NCBI RefSeq assembly: GCF_008693185.1
Contig: NZ_VXKN01000013.1
Location: forward strand, 1 to 64,000
DNA: 64,000 nucleotides
DNA from: Acinetobacter qingfengensis
GTDB lineage: Bacteria > Pseudomonadota > Gammaproteobacteria > Pseudomonadales > Moraxellaceae
Reading direction: 5' to 3'
The notes under the pieces are model-generated. The model searched no databases and was not told the DNA's origin. It worked only from the letters and a program-made list of their open reading frames with translations. The stretch's first letter is position 1. Every line of letters begins with the position of its first letter. Position numbers and translations under genes: made by a program. Below are positions 58,972 to 64,000 of this stretch, one piece after another.

Positions 58972-59430
58972 GGCTATACATTCCTGCAAGATAATTGCAT
59001 AAAAAATGATTTGCTGTGAAATTTAAGCAATAAATATACCAATATTTAAATTTCATATCGGAGATCTTTGAATATGCTGACCTGATATAACTCAAAAATT
59101 AATTGAATAATTCATATTGTTATTTTTTCTAAATTAAAATTTATTTAATAGGCGAGATTAATTTCTTATATAAATCCTGCAAAAAAATATGCATAAAAAT
59201 TAAATTGATTGATATCTGAAATATAAAAATCTTGACCGTGGCAGCCAAAAGGTTGTCCATTTCGACCAAGTCAGTCCATAAAACTTCCGTAATATAAAAA
59301 GCAAGGAACGAGATGAAATATTGAGTTATCAGCATTGTGGTACCGCATGATGAGTTGGTTTTTCATTTTTAATTATCTTTTTTCATCGCTGGCATGACAT
59401 TGATATTTTCAGATATGCGGGAGAAAACCA
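58972..59430. other. Divergent control region of the nitrile locus
   Basis: 459 bp with no supported gene. Candidate AraC-type direct repeats, CAGCCA (59242), TGTCCA (59254) and AGTCCA (59273), lie near the middle, the last two as GTCCAT 19 bp apart. A 64-codon frame on the minus strand (59141-59335) is hydrophobic but has no ribosome site. Confidence 0.4.
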
Positions 59431-60333
59431 ATGATTTCCACAACACGACAATATAACGTAATTTCCACTGGTATATCTGTCTGTACATTATGTTTTATTA
59501 CAACATCTACTTATGCAGTTGATCTCAATTCGCAAGATCTTATTCCTGCTCCAGCTGGAACCAATGCAGTTCTAGGATATATGACTTATGCCACAAGAGA
59601 TAGTTTTGCAACCAGCAATGGTACACAAATTAAAAATAATACGGAATTAAAATCTTTAGTCGGTATTTTTCGGTATGTCCATTACATGGATATTGGCGGA
59701 TATATTGTTGCACCACAGGTTTTATTGCCATACGGTGGGCTTTACGATGGTTCTCTAAATAATACCCACTTAGACTCAGGCACAGGTGCTGGTGATCCTA
59801 TTTTTGCAGCACCTGTATGGCTCATTAACACTTCCAAAACTAATTTTGCTGTAGTGCCTTATTTATATGTTCCAGTAGGTGCTTATGATGCAGGGCGTAC
59901 ACTCAATGTCGGTGAAAATCGCTGGAAATTTAATTTACAACTTGGCGGAACGCAGCAACTTGGTTCTGGATTTTCTACACAAATTTCTGCGGATGTGATG
60001 TGGTATGGCGACAACAAGGATGCAACAGGTAATGATGTTGGTCTGCTAGAACAAGATCATACTTATCAATTTCAGGGCTGGCTCACTTATACACCACCTC
60101 TTGACAAAACATGGACACTCGCTGCTGGTTACTCAAAGTACTGGGGTGGTAAGCAAACATTAGATGGAATCGAAAATGGTCAAATGACAAAAGTTGATCA
60201 GATACGTTTGGAATTATCTAAATTTGTTGCACCGACTATTCAGCTTCAGGGACAACTTCAGCGTGATCTCAAAGCAGAAGGTGCTTTTAAAGAAGATTTA
60301 CGTGCCACATTGCGCCTCATGAAAGTATTTTAA
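59431..60333 (+). CDS. Outer-membrane channel, phenol_MetA_deg family, 300 aa
   Basis: A signal peptide (ending near TYAVDL, residue 30) and a beta-barrel pattern through to the C-terminal Phe (LRATLRLMKVF), typical of outer-membrane proteins. It has the family traits: LIPAPAGTNAVLGYM, GGYIVAPQVLLPYGG, DPIFAAPVWLIN and FAVVPYLYVPVGAYD. Relatives are encoded in aromatic and nitrile degradation clusters and are thought to admit hydrophobic substrates. First gene of the plus-strand nitrile operon. A ribosome site GGGAG stands before the ATG. Confidence 0.88.
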   Translation: MISTTRQYNVISTGISVCTLCFITTSTYAVDLNSQDLIPAPAGTNAVLGYMTYATRDSFATSNGTQIKNNTELKSLVGIFRYVHYMDIGGYIVAPQVLLPYGGLYDGSLNNTHLDSGTGAGDPIFAAPVWLINTSKTNFAVVPYLYVPVGAYDAGRTLNVGENRWKFNLQLGGTQQLGSGFSTQISADVMWYGDNKDATGNDVGLLEQDHTYQFQGWLTYTPPLDKTWTLAAGYSKYWGGKQTLDGIENGQMTKVDQIRLELSKFVAPTIQLQGQLQRDLKAEGAFKEDLRATLRLMKVF

Positions 60334-60440
60334 TCTTTAATTTTTAAGAAATTTTTATAAACCACATGGTAAAGAACGGTGCTCGGAAAATGGGAACAAC
60401 TCATCTTCCATCAAATGTAGTTTAATCGGAGAAAACGGCT

Positions 60441-60947
60441 ATGAACGAACATCAGGTAACAATAGAGCAAAAACCTTCCTTATATGAACGTCTTGGTGGA
60501 TATGATGCCATTTATGCGTTTGCTGGTGAGATCTTAAAAGTATGTATGCAACACCCTGATATTGGTCATATCTGGGCACATATGTCGGAATCAACATTTC
60601 AGAAAGAACACATAAATTTTGTGGATTTTCTATGCAAACACTGGGGTGGAAACACTGTATATCGTGGACGGGATATGGTTACAGCACATAAAGGTATGGG
60701 GCTAACCGAAGTGCATTGGAAGGCTGTGTTCGAATGTATTGATCAGTGTTGTGATAACTATGATGTTGCACCAGATATTCGTGAAGAAGTGACAGCTTTT
60801 CTTGCCAAATTTAAACCTGCGGTTATTGGTAGTCCTTCTTATCGTGATGTGGTACTTGCTCACCCAGAAATGGATGTGACTAAAGGAATGAAAAGTGTTG
60901 GGGTTCACTGGCCTCAAGTTCGTAAAGCTGTCGAAGATGAAAAATAA
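60441..60947 (+). CDS. Truncated hemoglobin, group I-like, 168 aa
   Basis: A 2-on-2 globin: SLYERLGGYDAIYAFAGEIL (helices A-B), HINFVDFLCKHWGG (helix E), then YRGRDMVTAHKGMGLTEVHW, where His83 is the proximal heme ligand by alignment with M. tuberculosis HbN. By hand alignment the B10 Tyr of HbN is replaced by Leu, so the distal pocket differs. A C-terminal extension of about 35 residues (SYRDVVLAHPEMDVTKGMKS onward) is unusual. In this operon, between the channel and the amidase of an Fe-type nitrile hydratase cluster, it may remove NO or oxygen near the iron enzyme. That role is inferred. Confidence 0.88.
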   Translation: MNEHQVTIEQKPSLYERLGGYDAIYAFAGEILKVCMQHPDIGHIWAHMSESTFQKEHINFVDFLCKHWGGNTVYRGRDMVTAHKGMGLTEVHWKAVFECIDQCCDNYDVAPDIREEVTAFLAKFKPAVIGSPSYRDVVLAHPEMDVTKGMKSVGVHWPQVRKAVEDEK

Positions 60948-61066
60948 ATTTGCCAATCTTGCAACAAACATTCAGCTAAATAAATGATTGTTAATTAATA
61001 ATTTTTAATTATCAAGTTCATTATTAAGCCATCAAATTGATTGAAACAGTAGATAAGGAAAATATC

Positions 61067-62581
61067 ATGACAATCAAACGCCCTACAACTACACAATTGT
61101 TAGATATTGCCAGTCGTTTGCATATTCAATTGACAGATGCTCAAGCCGAAGAATATCTGGCAATGATGCAAGCAAATTTTGATGCATACGATCAAATAGA
61201 TGCATTACCTGATGAAATACCAGAGGTGAAATATTCACGTGATGCTGGTTATCGACCAAATGTAGAAGAAAATCCACTGAATGCATGGTATTACAAAAGT
61301 AAGGTAACAGGTGCTTCAACAGGTAGATTATCTGGATTAAGTGTTGTCCTGAAAGATAATGTGGCATTGGCTGGTGTACCGATGATGAATGGTTCCAGTA
61401 CACTGGAAGGTTTTATTCCTGCCTATGATGCGACTATTGTGACGCGTATGCTGGATGAGGGTGTCACCGTTCTTGGTAAGGCCACATGCGAACATTTCTG
61501 CTTGTCGGGGGGAAGTCATACTTCCGATCCTGCACCGGTGCATAATCCACATCGCCATGGCTATAGCGCAGGTGGTTCATCTTCTGGTAGTGCCGTATTG
61601 GTTGCCAATGGTGAAGTGGATCTTGCGATTGCCTGTGATCAAGGTGGTTCAATTCGTATTCCTTCCTCATTTTGTGGTGTATATGGCTTAAAACCAACGC
61701 ATGGTCTGGTGCCTTACACAGGCATTATGCCAATAGAAAATACCATAGATCATGCAGGTCCAATTAGCCGTAACGTCCGTGATAATGCATTGTTACTTGG
61801 TGTACTTGCAGGTCATGATGGATTAGATCCACGGCAATATACAGTCAAGACAGATGATTATTTATCCTATCTTAATCGAGGTGTCAAAGGCCTAAAAATC
61901 GGTATTGTCAAAGAAGGTTTTCAACTCACAAATATGGATGATCGTGTAGCAGAAAAAGTCCGTTCCGCCGCAAAAAAAATTGAAGAATTAGGGGCGATTG
62001 TCGAAGAAATTTCATTACCGGAACATTATCTAGCAGGCGCACTATGGACACCCATTGGTTGCGAAGGTCTGACCGCTCAAATGATGCATGGCAATGGCAT
62101 GGGCTTTAACTGGAAAGGTCAATACGATATTGGCTTACTAGATAAACATAAGGACTGGCGCCAACAAACAGACAAATTATCACCAACGCTGAAAGTCTGT
62201 ATGTTTGTCGGGCAATACGGTATTGAACAGTATGCTGGAAAATACTATGCAAAAGCACAGAATATTGCCCGCCGTGCCCGTGCTGCCTATGATCAAAAAT
62301 TGGCAGAATACGATTTATTACTAATGCCAACAGTGCCCATCGTTGCACAACCCTTACCAGATCAAAATAGTTCACTTACAGAATATATCAGCAAAGCTTT
62401 TGAAATGATTGGTAATACCGCTGCACAGGATATTACTGGTCATCCCGCCATGTCGGTGCCGTGTGGTGTGGTCGATGGATTACCTGTCGGCATGATGTTA
62501 ATTGGTCGTTATTTTGCTGAAGGTACGATTTATCAGGCCGCAGCAGCATTTGAATCCGCAGTTGATTGGCATGATTGCTAA
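61067..62581 (+). CDS. Amidase of the nitrile hydratase pathway, 504 aa
   Basis: Amidase-signature enzyme that hydrolyses the amide made by nitrile hydratase to the acid and ammonia. The Ser-cisSer-Lys triad is visible: Lys96 (LKDNVALAG), Ser171 ([10 protein letters not shown]) and Ser195 ([14 protein letters not shown]). Counted from the chosen start, these numbers equal those I recall for the Rhodococcus amidase paired with Fe-type nitrile hydratase. The start at 61067 has AAGGA 7 bases upstream; the frame above begins with TTG. The gene precedes the nitrile hydratase genes by 84 bp, the usual order. Confidence 0.95.
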   Translation: MTIKRPTTTQLLDIASRLHIQLTDAQAEEYLAMMQANFDAYDQIDALPDEIPEVKYSRDAGYRPNVEENPLNAWYYKSKVTGASTGRLSGLSVVLKDNVALAGVPMMNGSSTLEGFIPAYDATIVTRMLDEGVTVLGKATCEHFCLSGGSHTSDPAPVHNPHRHGYSAGGSSSGSAVLVANGEVDLAIACDQGGSIRIPSSFCGVYGLKPTHGLVPYTGIMPIENTIDHAGPISRNVRDNALLLGVLAGHDGLDPRQYTVKTDDYLSYLNRGVKGLKIGIVKEGFQLTNMDDRVAEKVRSAAKKIEELGAIVEEISLPEHYLAGALWTPIGCEGLTAQMMHGNGMGFNWKGQYDIGLLDKHKDWRQQTDKLSPTLKVCMFVGQYGIEQYAGKYYAKAQNIARRARAAYDQKLAEYDLLLMPTVPIVAQPLPDQNSSLTEYISKAFEMIGNTAAQDITGHPAMSVPCGVVDGLPVGMMLIGRYFAEGTIYQAAAAFESAVDWHDC

Positions 62582-62665
62582 TCATAAAACCCAACCGGCA
62601 ACAATGAAATTTTAGGCATAACCCAATCATTGTTGCTGACATTTCTCTACCAAGGAGCGTTTTGC

Positions 62666-63265
62666 ATGAATACATTTGCCTCAAAACTATCTAGCTCTAC
62701 CCCAGGCGAGAGAGCGAGAGCATTATTTAAAGTGCTGAGTGATAAAAATCTTATTCCTGAAGGATTTATTGAAGGAATAACCGATTTGATGGAAAACAAA
62801 TGGGATCCGGCAAACGGTGCACGTGTTGTTGCAAAGGCATGGACAGATCCTGAATATCGGGCCTTGTTATTGCGTGATGGAACGGCTGCATGTGAACAGT
62901 TTGGCTACACAGGACCACAGGGTGAATATATTGTTGCACTCGAAGATACACCAACAGTAAAAAATGTGATTGTTTGCAGCCTGTGTTCCTGCACCAACTG
63001 GCCTGTACTTGGCTTGCCACCGGAATGGTATAAAAGTTTTGAGTACCGTGCGCGTTTGGTTCGTGAAGGTCGTACCGTGCTAAAAGAATTAGGCACAGAT
63101 CTTCCCGATGATATCACCATTAAAGTCTGGGATACCAGCGCAGAAACACGCTATCTGGTTCTTCCAATGCGCCCGGCTGGTACAGAACATCTGACTGAAG
63201 AAGAGTTGCAAAAACTTATCACCAAAGATGTATTGATTGGTGTGTCGCTTCCCCTCGCTGTTTAA
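62666..63265 (+). CDS. nthA: Nitrile hydratase alpha subunit, iron type, 199 aa
   Basis: Metal-binding subunit of nitrile hydratase, converting nitriles to amides. The motif VIVCSLCSCTNWPVLGLPPE places Cys104, Cys107 and Cys109 as ligands; two of these are oxidised to sulfinic and sulfenic acids in the family. Ser at the second place of C-S-L-C and the Thr after C-S-C mark the Fe type; cobalt forms have C-T-L-C. WYKSFEYRARLVREGR follows. Start 62666 has AAGGAG 8 bases upstream; an earlier ATG in frame adds 12 unrelated residues. Maturation would need an iron-loading activator, expected just beyond the window. Confidence 0.97.
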   Translation: MNTFASKLSSSTPGERARALFKVLSDKNLIPEGFIEGITDLMENKWDPANGARVVAKAWTDPEYRALLLRDGTAACEQFGYTGPQGEYIVALEDTPTVKNVIVCSLCSCTNWPVLGLPPEWYKSFEYRARLVREGRTVLKELGTDLPDDITIKVWDTSAETRYLVLPMRPAGTEHLTEEELQKLITKDVLIGVSLPLAV

Positions 63266-63311
63266 ATATTTTTTTGATCAATTCAGATTTATCATATCAA
63301 GGAGAATGATT

Positions 63312-63956
63312 ATGGATGGTTTTCATGATCTCGGTGGTTTTCAGGGTTTTGGGGCAATTGACCATACAATTAACAGCAAAAGCTATAAACCAGTTTTCAA
63401 GGAAGACTGGGAACATTTGGCGTACAGTCTGATGTTTCTGGGTGCAGCACATCTAAACAAATTCAATATCGATCAGGTGCGTCATGCAGTAGAGCGCATT
63501 GGTGTACGACAACATGTCGGTACAAAATATTATGAACGCTACATCATTGCGACTGCAACATTGCTGACTGAAGCCGGTGTAATTACCCAGGAAGAACTGG
63601 ATGATGCATTAGGTTCGCATTTTAAATTAGCCAATCCCAATCACGCTACCGGTCGTCCAGCTATTGGCGATCGTCCTGCATTTGAAGTGGGCGATACAGT
63701 CACTGTGCGTGATGAATATGTATCCGGTCATACTCGTGCGCCGGCTTACGTCAGAGGAAAAACCGGTGTGGTTCTACACCGTACCACAGAAAAATGGCCT
63801 TTTCCTGATGCTATAGGACATGGTGATCAAACTGCATTACATCAGCCAACCTATCATGTTGAATTTCCCGTAAAAGAGTTATGGGGCGATGCTGCTGATG
63901 ATGGCTATGTCATCGTTGATTTATTTGAAAGTTATCTCGATAAAGTGCAAGCCTGA
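63312..63956 (+). CDS. nthB: Nitrile hydratase beta subunit, 214 aa
   Basis: Beta subunit with the standard start MDGFHDLGGFQGFGAI, then WEHLAYSLMFLGAAHL, RHAVERIGVRQHVGTKYYERYI with an Arg that contacts the modified cysteines, and the SH3-like C-terminal domain FEVGDTVTVRDEYVSGHTRAPAYVRGKTG (quoted in parts: VGDTVTVRDEYV; HTRAPAYVRGKTGVV), ending VDLFESYLD. The start 63312 has AAGGAG 7 bases upstream; an ATG two codons earlier is possible, while the frame above that is not coding. 46 bp after nthA. Confidence 0.97.
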   Translation: MDGFHDLGGFQGFGAIDHTINSKSYKPVFKEDWEHLAYSLMFLGAAHLNKFNIDQVRHAVERIGVRQHVGTKYYERYIIATATLLTEAGVITQEELDDALGSHFKLANPNHATGRPAIGDRPAFEVGDTVTVRDEYVSGHTRAPAYVRGKTGVVLHRTTEKWPFPDAIGHGDQTALHQPTYHVEFPVKELWGDAADDGYVIVDLFESYLDKVQA

Positions 63957-64000
63957 TTTTTATAAAGCATCTTTTGGACATGAAATAACGTGATAAGGAA
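63957..64000 (+). other. Start of next gene's ribosome site at window edge
   Basis: The last bases, gataaggaa, contain AAGGA, spaced for a start codon just past base 64000. By family gene order the next gene should encode the nitrile hydratase activator (P44K/P47K type). That gene itself is not in the window. Confidence 0.4.

Noticed and set aside
59141..59335. A 64-codon hydrophobic minus-strand gene
   Set aside because: No ribosome site; it overlaps the likely control region of the nitrile operon.
59390..59406. A sigma-54 promoter before the channel gene
   Set aside because: TGGCAT is followed by TGATA at about the right place, but the essential GC of the -12 element is missing.

Overview
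The window reads as chromosome of a low-GC gammaproteobacterium of the Moraxellaceae, most likely Acinetobacter. The basis is the AT-rich base composition, the gene order (htpX, ttcA, greB; carA, carB, greA; yhbY, rlmE, ftsH; gltA divergent from sdhCDAB-sucAB-lpd-sucCD), and the look of the housekeeping proteins. No database search was possible, so the genus is an inference.

Layout. 1-8650: the tail of a 5S rRNA gene, then small accessory genes (an Xre-type repressor divergent from an Excalibur protein, and a frameshifted membrane gene), then htpX, two lytic transglycosylases, ttcA, an SCP2 protein and greB. 8655-17223: an integrated element of about 8.5 kb in tRNA-Ser(TGA), bounded by a 63-64 bp imperfect repeat that begins at the anticodon loop. 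It carries a tyrosine integrase, an AlpA-like regulator, a primase-helicase, a repeat array that looks like an origin, several small phage-type genes and no visible capsid or tail genes, so it resembles a phage satellite. Its left end holds a three-gene cargo operon: an exported protein, a DUF2513-like protein and a proteasome/HslV-like Ntn hydrolase. 17224-19473: decayed DNA with a LysR fragment, plus tRNA-Asn. 19474-42789: housekeeping genes, including gyrA, uspA, greA, carB, carA, yhbY, rlmE, ftsH, an OmpA-like lipoprotein, a Rep-type helicase, dut, algC and argB, then an ornithine-lipid-type acyltransferase, a class II amidotransferase and a hemerythrin. 42990-56767: the TCA-cycle block gltA / sdhCDAB / sucAB-lpd / sucCD. 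58018-64000: a nitrile-degradation locus with an AraC-type regulator, an outer-membrane channel, a truncated hemoglobin, an amidase and Fe-type nitrile hydratase alpha and beta. It runs off the right edge.

How the parts work together. The TCA block supplies a near-complete oxidative half cycle, with Lpd serving the 2-oxoglutarate dehydrogenase. In the nitrile locus, nitriles would enter through the outer-membrane channel, be hydrated to amides by the iron nitrile hydratase and be hydrolysed to acids by the amidase. A globin in this operon is notable because Fe-type nitrile hydratases are inactivated by nitric oxide.

The two places most worth a second look are the Ntn-hydrolase cargo operon, whose N-terminal Thr, Asp and Lys fall at exactly proteasome spacing (T1, D17, K33), and the globin inside the Fe-nitrile-hydratase cluster. 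Smaller points are a likely attenuator before carA, a gene inserted between carA and carB, a Thr at the quinolone position of GyrA, and a tRNA-Ser whose variable arm differs between the two element ends.
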